Shown: positions 45,448 through 55,405, numbered from the stretch's first letter. The stretch is DNA of 64,000 nt from Gynurincola endophyticus (GCF_003991195.1 NZ_RCWL01000004.1:124001-188000); one strand, 5' to 3'. Numbers and translations: made by a program. Notes: generated by a model not told the origin, from the letters alone.

Positions 45448-46196
45448 TGTTTCTGCCGGATAGCAGCCGTAAACCATTCGTACATCTCTTTATCAGAATT
45501 CTGTAATAAATTGAGGTGTTTTTGAATAGTGGCCTCATCATTTCGTATAGCCGGCCCTGTTTGCAACTGTGAAGGAGGCATTGTTTCAAGTCTTAATACC
45601 TGTTCTTTAAGCATAGGTAAAAGGGCTTTGAATTCTATACCATGTTCGTGACAAAACTTATCTGCAACACAATAAAGGTGATTTGAAAAATTATTAGCAA
45701 TCACTGCAGCCAGATGATAATATCCCCGTTGTTCATCGTCAGCAATCATTACTTTTTCAGCAATAGATGCAGCCAGTTCCTGCAGTAGTTTTTCATCGTT
45801 CGGAAAGGCAGCATGTATTAAAAGGCTAAAGGCAGGTATACGGTCAATTTCTTTTCTGACAGATTGTAAAGGATAAAAAACACCGGTATGTTCCGAAGCT
45901 ATGGTCAGCACACTTTCAGGTACACTACCTGCAGTATGCACCACCAGTGCTCCGGGAAGTTTCAATTGTGATGCAACTGACGCAACCGCTTGATCTGCAA
46001 CAGCAATTATGTAAATCTGTGCCGTCTTATCAATGTTTGTCCATTCACTGGTATACGACAAACCCAGTGGTTCGCAGAGTAAGCGTAATTCGGTTTCGTT
46101 TCTACCTGCTACCTGCAGCACCGTATGACCGGCGGTCAATAATGCTTTAGTCATTACCGAAGCAACATTTCCCGTACCAACAATTACTACCTGCAT
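45444..46196 (-). CDS. Rossmann-like DUF2520 protein
   Basis: A 250-residue protein starting at ATG 46196 (an upstream frame start is less likely). An N-terminal NAD(P)-binding motif MQVVIVGTGNVASVMTKALLTAGH is followed by a Rossmann-like domain (IIAVADQAVASVASQL, VVHTAGSVPESVL) and a helical DUF2520 C-terminus (HLAAVIANNFSNHLYCVADKFC, GPAIRNDEATIQKHL). It resembles ProC-like reductases, but the substrate is unknown. Confidence 0.88.
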   Translation of the reverse strand: MQVVIVGTGNVASVMTKALLTAGHTVLQVAGRNETELRLLCEPLGLSYTSEWTNIDKTAQIYIIAVADQAVASVASQLKLPGALVVHTAGSVPESVLTIASEHTGVFYPLQSVRKEIDRIPAFSLLIHAAFPNDEKLLQELAASIAEKVMIADDEQRGYYHLAAVIANNFSNHLYCVADKFCHEHGIEFKALLPMLKEQVLRLETMPPSQLQTGPAIRNDEATIQKHLNLLQNSDKEMYEWFTAAIRQKH

Positions 46197-46259
46197 GTGT
46201 AAAATTCTATTGAACAATTTTAAGTTTCAGGTGTAAATTACAGAAGAAAAACGGAAAGA

Positions 46260-47126
46260 ATGAAGCTTAAACAGAAAGTGCTTACAGATATTGTAAAATA
46301 TCGTTTAAAGATGCTGGCGGGCCTGTCTACCGAAAGAGCTGCTCAGAAAGCATTTGATTTGTTTTGTACACCTGTACCGACCAAAAATTTACCTACTCCT
46401 GAAATTTTTTCAGCTGCAACTACTTTTCGTTTTCAATCTGAACAGGAAACTATCCACGGATATCGCTGGAACACCGGTGCTGCTGTCAGAATACTACTCG
46501 TACACGGGTTTTCGAGCAGTTCAAAAAAATTCAGTCATCTTATAGAACCGCTCATTGAAAAAGGATACGAAGTGATCACTTTTGATGCGCCGGCCCATGG
46601 TGCTTCTACGGGTAGAAGAATCAATGCAGTCAGCTATTCCAATGCGATCAGAACTTATTTTGAACAATATGGAACGGTAGATGGTATAATTGCTCATTCG
46701 CTGGGAGGATTAGCCAGTATGCTCGTACTAAAAGATCTCCCTGATAACCATAAAATAAAAACCGTATTACTGGCTCCTGCAACAGAGAGTCAAACCCAGC
46801 TAGACCTGTTTGTGAATTATTTCGGATTGAGTACGCAGGTAAAGGATAAAATGAAAGAGCTTATCTGGCAAAAAGCACAAGTAGAGTTACATGAAATTTC
46901 TATTACACAGGTAATTGATAAAGTGAAAGGTCCTGTTTATTGGTTTCACGATGAAGAAGACCCGGTTACACCATTTCCGGATGCCCTAAAAGTCATTGAC
47001 AAAGGCTATGAAAATATCCGCTTCTATCCTACCAAAGGCCTCGGGCACTCCAGAATATATAAAGAAAATGCTATTTGTTCAGAAGTTTTGAGTTTTTTGG
47101 ACTTTAGTAAAGTGACTTATAACTAA
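46260..47126 (+). CDS. Alpha/beta hydrolase
   Basis: A 288-residue alpha/beta hydrolase. The oxyanion motif is ILLVHGFSSSS, the nucleophile elbow is IAHSLGGLA, the acid is probably in WFHDEEDPVTPF, and the His in TKGLGHSRIY. The first about 45 residues are basic and helical. There is no signal peptide, so it is likely cytoplasmic. Substrate unknown. It is divergent from the DUF2520 gene by 63 bp. Confidence 0.86.
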   Translation: MKLKQKVLTDIVKYRLKMLAGLSTERAAQKAFDLFCTPVPTKNLPTPEIFSAATTFRFQSEQETIHGYRWNTGAAVRILLVHGFSSSSKKFSHLIEPLIEKGYEVITFDAPAHGASTGRRINAVSYSNAIRTYFEQYGTVDGIIAHSLGGLASMLVLKDLPDNHKIKTVLLAPATESQTQLDLFVNYFGLSTQVKDKMKELIWQKAQVELHEISITQVIDKVKGPVYWFHDEEDPVTPFPDALKVIDKGYENIRFYPTKGLGHSRIYKENAICSEVLSFLDFSKVTYN

Positions 47127-47142
47127 TAAAATATTAAAACTA

Positions 47143-47150
47143 TACATTTG
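47143..47150 (+). promoter_or_regulatory. Possible -7 element before the dihydroorotase-like gene
   Basis: TACATTTG matches TAnnTTTG on the plus strand about 75 bp before the ATG at 47225. No TTG is present 19-21 bp upstream, so support is partial. Confidence 0.4.
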
Positions 47151-47224
47151 CAATAATATTTTGTAACTTATCAGGATAGGCGGTTCTCCTTAAAAAGCTT
47201 ATCTTCGCTCAACTTTTTTAGACG

Positions 47225-48490
47225 ATGAAGGTGTTAATTCAACAGGCTAGCATTATTGATCCATCTTCACCATTGCATGGTAAGATTCAGGATATTTATA
47301 TTGAAAATGGCAAAATCCAACAAATTGCCGATCATTTAGACGTTGCAGACGCAACAGTTATCCAGGGAAAAAATTTACATGTTTCAACCGGTTGGGTAGA
47401 TTTATTCGCTCAAATGGGAGATCCGGGTTATGAGTATAAAGAAACGCTTGAAACAGGTGCTGCCGCAGCTGCAGCCGGCGGATTTATACACGTAGCGATA
47501 GTACCCAATACCAAACCGGTAGTGGATAATAAAACCCAGGTAGATTATATCAAAAACAAATCGGCTACACTTCCCGTAAATATTTACCCGTTAGGTGCTG
47601 TTACACAGAAAGCTGACGGTAAGGAACTGGCTGAAATGTATGATATGCATAAAGCAGGCGCAGTGGCTTTTACAGACGGTATACATCCGATTCAAAATGC
47701 CGGCTTATTAGTAAAAGCACTACAATACGTAAAAGCAATTGATGTACCTGTCATTCAGATACCTGACGATACCAGTATTGGTGCGCAGGGACAGATGCAC
47801 GAAGGTGTTGTCTCTACCCGGCTCGGTTTTCCGGGAAAACCTGTAATGGCCGAAGAATTACTGGTTGCAAGAGACATAAAACTGGCACGTTATGCAGAAG
47901 CCAAACTACACTTTACCGGCGTAACTTCTCCAAAATCATTAGAATATATAAGAAGAGCGAAACAAAGTGGTGCCGGCATTACCTGTTCGGTAACTCCTTA
48001 CCATTTATACCTGAACGAAGAAAACTTAATCAATTACGATAGTAATTTAAAAGTTTACCCACCGTTACGCCCACAATCGATGGTAGACGAACTGAAAAAA
48101 GCGCTGTTAGACGGTACTGTTGATTGTATTACCACTCACCACCAACCGCATGAGTTTGACAGTAAGGTACTAGAATTTGAATATGCCAAACCGGGGATGA
48201 TTGGTCTGGAAACAGCTTTTAGTGTAATTCGTACGGCTGTTCCTGAATTATCTATGGAAAGATTAGTATATTTATTATCTACCCGTCCTGCAGAATTGTT
48301 AAAAATTACATTACCTTCTATTCAGGTGGGGGCAACAGCCTCCATAACATTGTTCGACCCTGAAGAAGAAGTAACAGTAACCAAAAACAGTTTGTACTCA
48401 AAATCACTCAACACGCCCTTCCTTAATAAAACACTCAAAGGAAAAGTGCTGGGGATTATTAACGGGCACCATACAATCATTCATTCTTAA
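47225..48490 (+). CDS. Dihydroorotase homologue with degenerate metal site
   Basis: A 421-residue amidohydrolase-fold protein aligned throughout with class I dihydroorotases (TGWVDLFAQMGDPGYEYKET, GGFIHVAIVPNTKPVVDN, AGAVAFTDGIHPIQN, VTPYHLYL, GLETAFSVI). The expected HxH metal pair is F61/Q63. The HxED segment reads QIPDD, the LHxxHVS segment reads LHFTGVTS, and the TDHAPH segment reads TTHHQPHE. Only the Asp of the TDG segment looks kept. It is therefore unlikely to hydrolyse or form dihydroorotate by the usual zinc mechanism. It may be a non-catalytic partner as in pseudo-DHOases of aspartate transcarbamoylase complexes, or a changed enzyme. It is first in a run with DUF4199 and glycosyltransferase genes (9-bp gap). 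Confidence 0.88.
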   Translation: MKVLIQQASIIDPSSPLHGKIQDIYIENGKIQQIADHLDVADATVIQGKNLHVSTGWVDLFAQMGDPGYEYKETLETGAAAAAAGGFIHVAIVPNTKPVVDNKTQVDYIKNKSATLPVNIYPLGAVTQKADGKELAEMYDMHKAGAVAFTDGIHPIQNAGLLVKALQYVKAIDVPVIQIPDDTSIGAQGQMHEGVVSTRLGFPGKPVMAEELLVARDIKLARYAEAKLHFTGVTSPKSLEYIRRAKQSGAGITCSVTPYHLYLNEENLINYDSNLKVYPPLRPQSMVDELKKALLDGTVDCITTHHQPHEFDSKVLEFEYAKPGMIGLETAFSVIRTAVPELSMERLVYLLSTRPAELLKITLPSIQVGATASITLFDPEEEVTVTKNSLYSKSLNTPFLNKTLKGKVLGIINGHHTIIHS

Positions 48491-48499
48491 GATTAACTT

Positions 48500-49078
48500 A
48501 TGGCAGAAAACAACACTAACATCCACTTACCAGAGTCAATTGAAATTAAAACTGGTAATGTAAGCATTCCTTTATACGGATTAATTGGTGGTATTATTGG
48601 CATTGTGGTTACGGTTATCATGTATATCGGCGGAGTTAACACCTGGTTTAATGTAGCATTAAACTTTTCATGGACAGTCGCTTTATACGTAATCGGCGTT
48701 GTTGCTGCATTACAAATCAAAAAGCTCAACGACGGCCACCTGTTCTTTAACACAGCATTGAAATATATTTTTGGAACTGTAGTAATCGGGTCATTGATCG
48801 TTTACCTTTCACACTATATTTTGATGAACCATATTGATCCGGATTTTGCCTACAATGTAAGTGTAAAAACTGCATCTCTTTATGAAGAGAGCCTTAGAAA
48901 ATATGGTGTAGCTGAATCAGAAATTGAGAAGCTGACCGAAGATATGACTAAACATAATGGCTATACCTGGAATAAAGTGTTAGTAGGATTCGGTATGGGA
49001 ATGATTGTGGCATTTATTATCTCAGCTATCATCGCAGCCATTATCAAGAAAAACAAATACAAATACTTAGGATTATAA
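48500..49078 (+). CDS. DUF4199 membrane protein
   Basis: A 192-residue protein with four TM segments (about 23-43, 52-71, 88-110, 156-180) and a polar loop between TM3 and TM4, the pfam DUF4199 layout (FNTALKYIFGTVVIGSLIVYLSHYILMNHIDPDF). Function unknown. It lies between the dihydroorotase homologue and the GT2 gene with gaps of 9 bp on each side, an order I believe is common in Bacteroidota. Confidence 0.88.
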   Translation: MAENNTNIHLPESIEIKTGNVSIPLYGLIGGIIGIVVTVIMYIGGVNTWFNVALNFSWTVALYVIGVVAALQIKKLNDGHLFFNTALKYIFGTVVIGSLIVYLSHYILMNHIDPDFAYNVSVKTASLYEESLRKYGVAESEIEKLTEDMTKHNGYTWNKVLVGFGMGMIVAFIISAIIAAIIKKNKYKYLGL

Positions 49079-49087
49079 TTGTACAGT

Positions 49088-50029
49088 ATGGATCTATCCA
49101 TTGTTATTCCTTTATTCAATGAAGAAGAATCTCTACCCGAATTATTCGACTGGATTAAACGTGTTTGCTTACAGGAACACTATTCTTTCGAAGTAGTTTT
49201 CGTAGACGATGGCAGCAATGACAGTTCATGGAACGTTATTGAATCACTTCGTCAGCAAAATTCAGAGGTAAAAGCGATTCGGTTTCAAAGAAACTACGGC
49301 AAAGCCGCCGCTTTAAACGAAGCATTTAAAGCAGCTACCGGTGAAGTAGTAATTACAATGGATGCAGACTTACAGGATTCTCCCGATGAAATACCTTCTT
49401 TATACAATATGATTAAAGAGGGCGGATACGATCTGGTAAGCGGATGGAAAAAAGTTCGCTACGATAATAAGTTCACTAAAAATATACCCTCGAAATTTTT
49501 TAACTGGGCTACCAGAATGGTTTCGGGCATCCACTTAAATGACTTTAACTGCGGCTTAAAAGCCTATAGAAAAAAAGTGATTAAGAGTATTGAGATTTAT
49601 GGTGATATGCATCGCTATATTCCGGTACTGGCTAAATGGGCCGGCTTTAAAAAAATCGGTGAAAAAGTGGTAGAACACCGCAAACGCAAGTATGGTTCTA
49701 CCAAATTCGGATGGGAACGCTTTGTACATGGTTTTTTAGACCTGATGTCGATCGTTTTCGTTTCAAAATATGGCAAAAGACCAATGCACTTTTTCGGGCT
49801 CTTTGGTTCAATTTGTTTCGGAATCGGTTTTATTATCGCATTGTATCTGATCGTGTTTAAAATTATTGATCCGAATAACAGCTTAACCAACAAGCCCTCG
49901 TTTTATATTTCTTTAACCGCTATTATCGTCGGTTCACAGCTTTTTCTGGCCGGTTTTATAGGCGAATTAATCGCCAGAAACTCGCCCGGCAGAAATGCTT
50001 ACCTGATCGATGAGAAAATTGGATTTTAA
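49088..50029 (+). CDS. Family 2 glycosyltransferase, polyprenyl-phosphate type
   Basis: A 313-residue GT-A enzyme using the ATG at 49088 (an in-frame TTG at 49079 is too close to the previous stop). Motifs are SIVIPLFNEEESL, VFVDDGSNDSSW, the metal-binding MDADLQDSPDEI, and NCGLKAYRKKVIKSI; two C-terminal TM segments follow (about 232-252, 272-295). This is the DPM1/GtrB/ArnC-like class that loads a sugar onto undecaprenyl phosphate. Its stop overlaps the next ATG by one base. Confidence 0.92.
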   Translation: MDLSIVIPLFNEEESLPELFDWIKRVCLQEHYSFEVVFVDDGSNDSSWNVIESLRQQNSEVKAIRFQRNYGKAAALNEAFKAATGEVVITMDADLQDSPDEIPSLYNMIKEGGYDLVSGWKKVRYDNKFTKNIPSKFFNWATRMVSGIHLNDFNCGLKAYRKKVIKSIEIYGDMHRYIPVLAKWAGFKKIGEKVVEHRKRKYGSTKFGWERFVHGFLDLMSIVFVSKYGKRPMHFFGLFGSICFGIGFIIALYLIVFKIIDPNNSLTNKPSFYISLTAIIVGSQLFLAGFIGELIARNSPGRNAYLIDEKIGF

Positions 50030-51174
50030 TGTCAAAAAAAGTAGTGATTATTGGCTCCGCACATCCGTTAAGAGGTGGCGGATTAGCTACTTTCAATCAT
50101 AGATTATGTAAAGCTTTTTTAGATGCAGGTGATGATGCCTGCATCTATTCTTTCTCTTTGCAATACCCCGGGTTTTTATTTCCCGGAAAATCGCAGTTTA
50201 CCGACGAACCACCTCCCCGCGACATTGAAATTTTTACCGTAATCAACTCTATCCATCCGTTAAACTGGTGGCAGGTAGGTGATGAACTGAGAAGAATTAA
50301 ACCGGATATCGTTGTTGTACGTTATTGGCTACCATTTATGGGTCCGGCTTTGGGTACTATTCTTCGTCAGGTGAAGAAAAATAAACATACCAGGGTGATT
50401 GCCATTACCGACAACGTTATTCCGCACGAAAAAAGACCCGGAGATAAACTTTTCACCAAATACTTTTTAAAGCCCTGCGACGGGTTTATTACCATGAGTG
50501 ATCAGGTAATGCGCGACCTGCAATCGTTTCATATCAATAAACCAGCAGTTAAGATAAACCATCCGCTCTATGATAATTTCGGAGAAAAGATAGACAGTTT
50601 CGCAGCCCGCCAGGCAGCAAACCTTCCTTTAAACCAGAAAATCCTTCTGTTTTTTGGATTTATTCGTCAATATAAAGGATTGGATTTGCTTATTGACGCA
50701 GTAAAAATGCTTAAAACGAAAGGGGCTTTTCAAGATAAAAAACTCGTAATTGCGGGTGAATTTTATGATTCTCCCCAACCCTATCTCGATCAGATCAAAA
50801 ATGCGGGGCTGGAGGATAATATTATTCTAAGAACTGAATTTATACCGGATGCATCCGTAAGAAATTACCTGTGCAGCGCCGATCTCATTATCCAACCCTA
50901 TCGTTCTGCTACCCAAAGCGGTGTAACTCCATTGGCTTATCACTTTGAAATACCGATGGTTGTAACAAATGTAGGCGGTCTCCCCGATTTAGTACCCAAT
51001 GGAAAAGTAGGTTGGGTGGCTGAAGCGAATGCAAGCGATATTGCGGCTAAAATTGAGCAGTATTTCACACTTCCCTACGATCATTATCAACAACATATAA
51101 AAGAAGCAAAAAAAGCGCTTTCATGGGAAGCTCTGGTAGCTTCAATTCATCAAATGGCCGCTGAATTAGGATAG
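50029..51174 (+). CDS. Family 4 glycosyltransferase
   Basis: A 381-residue GT-B enzyme. The N-terminal donor-side loop is GSAHPLRGGGLATFNHRLC. The C-terminal nucleotide-sugar domain has LFFGFIRQYKGLDLLIDAV, LVIAGEFYDS and the E-x7-E-like segment TQSGVTPLAYHFEIPMVVTNVGGLPDLV. The start overlaps the preceding stop (TAATG), so it is coupled to the GT2 gene. Likely adds a sugar in surface polysaccharide or lipid synthesis; donor and acceptor unknown. Confidence 0.92.
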   Translation: MSKKVVIIGSAHPLRGGGLATFNHRLCKAFLDAGDDACIYSFSLQYPGFLFPGKSQFTDEPPPRDIEIFTVINSIHPLNWWQVGDELRRIKPDIVVVRYWLPFMGPALGTILRQVKKNKHTRVIAITDNVIPHEKRPGDKLFTKYFLKPCDGFITMSDQVMRDLQSFHINKPAVKINHPLYDNFGEKIDSFAARQAANLPLNQKILLFFGFIRQYKGLDLLIDAVKMLKTKGAFQDKKLVIAGEFYDSPQPYLDQIKNAGLEDNIILRTEFIPDASVRNYLCSADLIIQPYRSATQSGVTPLAYHFEIPMVVTNVGGLPDLVPNGKVGWVAEANASDIAAKIEQYFTLPYDHYQQHIKEAKKALSWEALVASIHQMAAELG

Positions 51175-51218
51175 TTTTAATAAAAATTCCTTTTACAATC
51201 ATTTACCTTTGATATATT

Positions 51219-51794
51219 ATGAAGACGCAGATTCAACAGATTATACAGGATTCTATTGCCGTAAAACAGGAGATTTTAGGGAATGAAGATATTCAGGCTA
51301 CCATACAGGAAATTGTACAGGTGATGGTAACGGCCTTTAAAAACGGCAACCGGGTTTGGTTTTGCGGTAACGGAGGTAGTGCGGCTGATGCACAACACCT
51401 GGCTGCTGAGTTTTCAGGAAGGTTTTATAAAGACAGAAAAGCATTGCCCGCCGAAGCATTACACTGTAACCCCTCTTATGTAACGGCAGTTGCTAATGAT
51501 TACAATTATGATGTGATTTATGCAAGACTGGTAGACGGTTATTGTTCACCGAAAGATGTACTGGTAGGTATTTCAACATCAGGAAATTCACCGAATATCG
51601 TTAAAGCATTTGAAGTGGCCCGTGAAAAAGGAATCATCACAATCGGTATGACAGGTGCTACCGGCGGTGTGATGAAACCAATCAGTGATTACCTGTTAAA
51701 TATACCTTCTACTACTACTCCTAGAATTCAGGAAAGTCACATTTTATTAGGTCATATTATTTGTGAATTGGTAGAAGCAATTTATTTTAACTAG
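51219..51794 (+). CDS. gmhA: Sedoheptulose 7-phosphate isomerase
   Basis: A 191-residue SIS-domain protein. GmhA signatures are WFCGNGGSAADAQHLAAEFSGRFYKDRKALPAEALHC, VGISTSGNSPNIVKAFEVA and a C-terminal STTTPRIQESHILLGHIICELVE. It converts sedoheptulose 7-phosphate to D-glycero-D-manno-heptose 7-phosphate for heptose-containing glycans. The gmhB-type phosphatase follows after one base, so the pair supports heptose synthesis. The glycosyltransferases upstream may use the product (inference). Confidence 0.93.
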   Translation: MKTQIQQIIQDSIAVKQEILGNEDIQATIQEIVQVMVTAFKNGNRVWFCGNGGSAADAQHLAAEFSGRFYKDRKALPAEALHCNPSYVTAVANDYNYDVIYARLVDGYCSPKDVLVGISTSGNSPNIVKAFEVAREKGIITIGMTGATGGVMKPISDYLLNIPSTTTPRIQESHILLGHIICELVEAIYFN

Positions 51795-51795
51795 G

Positions 51796-52353
51796 ATGTG
51801 GCAATTAAACGATATACAAGCAGACTGGACACTATTTTTAGACAGAGATGGTGTGATAAACATCGAGAAAAAAGAAGATTATATCTATAATAAAGACGAG
51901 TTTATTTTTTATGACACAGCATTAAATGCGCTGTCAATACTAAGAAAATACTTTAAATATATCATTATCACTACTAATCAGAAAGGTATTGGTAAGGGTT
52001 TAATGACCGACGCCGATTTAGCAGCGATTCATGAATATATGTTAACAGAAATTATTAATAAAGGCGGTGGAATTGACGCGGTTTACTATAGCGCAGCGCT
52101 CGATAATAGTGATCCCAATCGAAAACCTCAGCCTGGTATGGCATTACAGGCTAAAAGAGATTATCCGGCGATAGATTTTTCAAAGAGTATTATTGTCGGG
52201 AATAATATCAGTGACATGCAGTTTGGCCGGAATGCAGGCATGCATACGGTGTTTGTGAAAACAACCGATCCTGAAAATGAGGGTCATGAAACCATTGATT
52301 ACGCATTTAACAGTTTGTTCGATTTCGCCGAGGCGGTTGCACACACTAAATAA
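51796..52353 (+). CDS. gmhB: HAD-IIIA phosphatase, GmhB type
   Basis: A 185-residue HAD-family phosphatase. Motif I is LFLDRDGVINIEKKEDYIY, motif II is IITTNQKGIGKGL, and motif III/IV is IVGNNISDMQFGRNAG. These fit D-glycero-D-manno-heptose 1,7-bisphosphate phosphatase. The usual Cys-rich zinc loop of GmhB (CxH...CxC) is replaced by YYSAALDNSDPNRKPQPGM, so this is a zinc-free variant. It sits one base after gmhA. Confidence 0.88.
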   Translation: MWQLNDIQADWTLFLDRDGVINIEKKEDYIYNKDEFIFYDTALNALSILRKYFKYIIITTNQKGIGKGLMTDADLAAIHEYMLTEIINKGGGIDAVYYSAALDNSDPNRKPQPGMALQAKRDYPAIDFSKSIIVGNNISDMQFGRNAGMHTVFVKTTDPENEGHETIDYAFNSLFDFAEAVAHTK

Positions 52354-52396
52354 CCATTTCAGACCGTTCTAAACCAACCGGCATTAATTTATAATT

Positions 52397-53374
52397 ATGA
52401 AGAAACTCATCTATATTATCCTGATTACCGGAATCACCCATTTTGCATCGGCACAAAGCCGCCTATCAAATGAGGCTATTCAGGAATTGGCAATAAAAGA
52501 AGACAGTTTAAAAGAGCTGTCTCTAAAAATGGTATTCGATATAGATGATGCTACCCGTTTAAGGTCTGATAGCCTCTTCGTAAGAATGCTGGTACGCGCA
52601 TTACGAACGCCTCATTCATTTGAATTTGCATTCGACTCTTTGAATGTTTCAAAGCTATATTCACCTGATAGTACTTTCAGAATTTTCACCTGGCAGATTT
52701 CCAAAGATGCTTATGTGATCATGCAAAAAGGGGCTATTCAGATGAAAACTGCTGATGGTAGTTTAAAGTTATTCCCTCTCCATGATCAGTCGATGTTTGT
52801 AAAAGATCCGCTTCTCCCTAAAGGAAATCATCAGTTATGGATGGGCGCTATCTACTATAAAATTATTCAGAAAGAATGGCAGGGAAAACAATATTACACC
52901 TTAATCGGATTCGACGATTTTGCATTGAGCTCGAGCAAAAAGTTTGTAGAAGTACTTTACTTCGAAAACGGAGAGCCCCGTTTCGGAGGTCCTTTCTTTG
53001 TTTTTCAGAATGAAAACGGATCCACCCGAACGCAAAATCGTCATATTATAGAGTTTAAAGATGAAGTAAAAGCTTTTTTAAACTATGATGCAGACTTAGA
53101 TCTGATCATTGTTGATCATCTTATTTCGGAAACAGGTGAGAATGATAAAAAGTCGACTTTTGTTCCTGATGGTGATTACGAAGCCTTCCAATGGAAAAAC
53201 GGCAAATGGCACCACATCGACAAACCTTTCAATCTTAGTTTGGGAGATGGTAATGCACCAAGAGCAAAACCTATTTTAGATGATAAGGGAAATGTAAACG
53301 AGAAAATTCTAATGGAACAATCGAAGAAAAACGAAGAGGAAGCTAAAAAGAAGAAGAAAAAGGGTACACCATAA
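52397..53374 (+). CDS. Exported protein with Lys-rich tail, function unknown
   Basis: A 325-residue protein with a signal peptide (MKKLIYIILITGITHFASAQ). The body (about 25-290) is soluble and mixed alpha/beta with no recognised motif. The tail (about 300-325) is a Lys/Glu run (EEEAKKKKKKGTP), possibly disordered. It is last in the run with the heptose genes and ends before a very long terminator hairpin. Not recognised. Confidence 0.8.
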   Translation: MKKLIYIILITGITHFASAQSRLSNEAIQELAIKEDSLKELSLKMVFDIDDATRLRSDSLFVRMLVRALRTPHSFEFAFDSLNVSKLYSPDSTFRIFTWQISKDAYVIMQKGAIQMKTADGSLKLFPLHDQSMFVKDPLLPKGNHQLWMGAIYYKIIQKEWQGKQYYTLIGFDDFALSSSKKFVEVLYFENGEPRFGGPFFVFQNENGSTRTQNRHIIEFKDEVKAFLNYDADLDLIIVDHLISETGENDKKSTFVPDGDYEAFQWKNGKWHHIDKPFNLSLGDGNAPRAKPILDDKGNVNEKILMEQSKKNEEEAKKKKKKGTP

Positions 53375-53442
53375 ACTTCACTGATGGTCTTCTACATCAA
53401 AGTACAGAAAACGCTTACCCAAACAAAAAGACAAGTATTTGC

Positions 53443-53486
53443 ATGATATAAAAAAACGGGACATTTGTCCCGTTTTTTTATATCAT
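53443..53486. terminator. Bidirectional terminator with 20-bp stem
   Basis: A 20-bp perfect stem with a 4-nt loop (core ACGGGAC-ATTT-GTCCCGT) and T runs on both strands lies between the convergent exported-protein and lepA genes. Confidence 0.92.
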
Positions 53487-53496
53487 CATTATAATT

Positions 53497-55290
53497 TTAA
53501 TCGTCCAGTTTTAATACAGCCAGGAAAGCTTCCTGTGGAACTTCTACGTTACCGATCTGACGCATACGTTTCTTTCCTTCTTTCTGCTTTTCCAATAGTT
53601 TTCTTTTACGGCTGATGTCACCACCATAACATTTTGCGGTTACGTCTTTACGCATTGCAGAAATGTTTTCACGCGCAACGATTTTAGAACCGATCGCTGC
53701 CTGAATAGCAATCTGGAATTGCTGGCGTGGTAATAACTCTTTTAATTTTTCACAAAGTTTTCTTCCGAATTCCTGTGCACGTGAACGGTGGATCAATGCA
53801 CTTAATGCATCCACTTTTTCATTATTTAAAAGAATATCCATTTTTACGATATCAGCATCACGGTAACCGATTGGTTGATAATCGAACGAGGCGTAACCTC
53901 TGGTCTGGCTCTTCAGTTTGTCGTAGAAATCAAATACGATTTCCGTTAAAGGCATTTCAAATATCAGTTCAACACGTGTAGCTGTCAAATAGCTCTGATT
54001 AATAAGAATACCACGCTTTCCTAAGCAAAGCGTCATAATGTTTCCGATATAATCAGGCTTTGTAATAATCTGTGCCTTGATAAACGGCTCTTCGATCGTT
54101 TCAATTTTCACCGGATCAGGCATTTCTGTAGGATTGTTTACAATCACTCTTTCGCCTTTGGTGGTATGGGCAACAAACGATACGTTCGGTACAGTTGTGA
54201 TTACAGTCTGGTTGAACTCACGCTCTAACCTTTCCTGAATAATTTCCATGTGCAGCATTCCTAAGAATCCGCATCGGAAACCAAATCCTAAAGCTTGTGA
54301 AGTTTCCAGTTCAAAAGTCAAAGAAGCATCGTTCAACTGTAATTTCTCCATACAGTCTCTCAACTCTTCGAATTCATCTGTCATTACAGGGAATATCCCT
54401 GCGAACACCATTGGTTTTACCTCTTCAAAGCCTTTAATAGCAATCGGGTTCTGATTAGACCCCAGTGTGATCGTATCCCCTACTTTTACCTCTTTCGCAT
54501 TCTTAATACCGGTAATAATATATCCTACATCTCCCGCACTTACTTCTTTTTTCTCCTGCATACCCAGCTTAAGGATACCAATTTCATCAGCTTCATATAC
54601 CTGTTCTGTAGAAACAAATTTTACTTTGTCACCTTTTTTCAAAGTGCCATTCAAAATTCTATAATAAACAATAATTCCTCTGAAACTGTTAAAAACGCTA
54701 TCAAAGATTAAGGCTTGTAAAGGCGCAGTTACATCTCCTTCAGGAGGAGGAATACGTTTTACAATAGCATCCAGAATTTCTTCGATACCAATTCCACTTC
54801 TGCCACTTGCCAGGAGGATATCGTCAGGATTACCACCAATTAATTCAATAATCTGATCTTTTACTTCTTCGATCATGGCTCCGTCCATATCAATTTTATT
54901 GATTACCGGAATAATTTCGAGGTCATTCTCAATAGCCAGATAAAGATTAGAGATGGTTTGTGCCTGAATTCCCTGTGTAGCATCCACTAACAACAATGCT
55001 CCTTCACAAGCTGCTAACGCTCTGGATACTTCGTAACTAAAATCAACGTGGCCGGGAGTATCAATTAAGTTTAATATATATTCCTGACCATCCGTATGTA
55101 TATAGTTGATCTGAATAGCATGACTCTTAATAGTGATTCCTTTCTCACGCTCTAAATCCATGTCATCCAATACCTGATCCATCATTTGACGCTCATTAAT
55201 CGTATTGGTTGTTTGTAAAAGCCTGTCTGCCAAGGTACTTTTACCATGGTCAATGTGCGCGATAATGCAAAAATTTCTAATATTTTTCAT
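53497..55290 (-). CDS. lepA: Elongation factor 4 (LepA)
   Basis: A 597-residue translational GTPase. The ATG at 55290 (the frame reaches 55353) gives [25 protein letters not shown], the normal LepA start. G motifs are [14 protein letters not shown] and NKID; the elongation-factor G domains follow and the LepA C-terminal domain includes [28 protein letters not shown]. It back-translocates or remodels stalled ribosomes. Minus-strand TACCTTTG (55320-55327) fits a -7 element about 30 nt upstream; the nearest TTG is 23 bp away. Confidence 0.97.
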   Translation of the reverse strand: MKNIRNFCIIAHIDHGKSTLADRLLQTTNTINERQMMDQVLDDMDLEREKGITIKSHAIQINYIHTDGQEYILNLIDTPGHVDFSYEVSRALAACEGALLLVDATQGIQAQTISNLYLAIENDLEIIPVINKIDMDGAMIEEVKDQIIELIGGNPDDILLASGRSGIGIEEILDAIVKRIPPPEGDVTAPLQALIFDSVFNSFRGIIVYYRILNGTLKKGDKVKFVSTEQVYEADEIGILKLGMQEKKEVSAGDVGYIITGIKNAKEVKVGDTITLGSNQNPIAIKGFEEVKPMVFAGIFPVMTDEFEELRDCMEKLQLNDASLTFELETSQALGFGFRCGFLGMLHMEIIQERLEREFNQTVITTVPNVSFVAHTTKGERVIVNNPTEMPDPVKIETIEEPFIKAQIITKPDYIGNIMTLCLGKRGILINQSYLTATRVELIFEMPLTEIVFDFYDKLKSQTRGYASFDYQPIGYRDADIVKMDILLNNEKVDALSALIHRSRAQEFGRKLCEKLKELLPRQQFQIAIQAAIGSKIVARENISAMRKDVTAKCYGGDISRKRKLLEKQKEGKKRMRQIGNVEVPQEAFLAVLKLDD

Positions 55291-55405
55291 CGAAAGAAAG
55301 TTTCCTTTTATAGGACGTGCAAAGGTACATAAAACGAGCTGTTTTTTACGCAATTCTGTCAGTTATTTTTCCGGCACAAATTCTCTGAAATAGGCTAAAT
55401 TCAAC

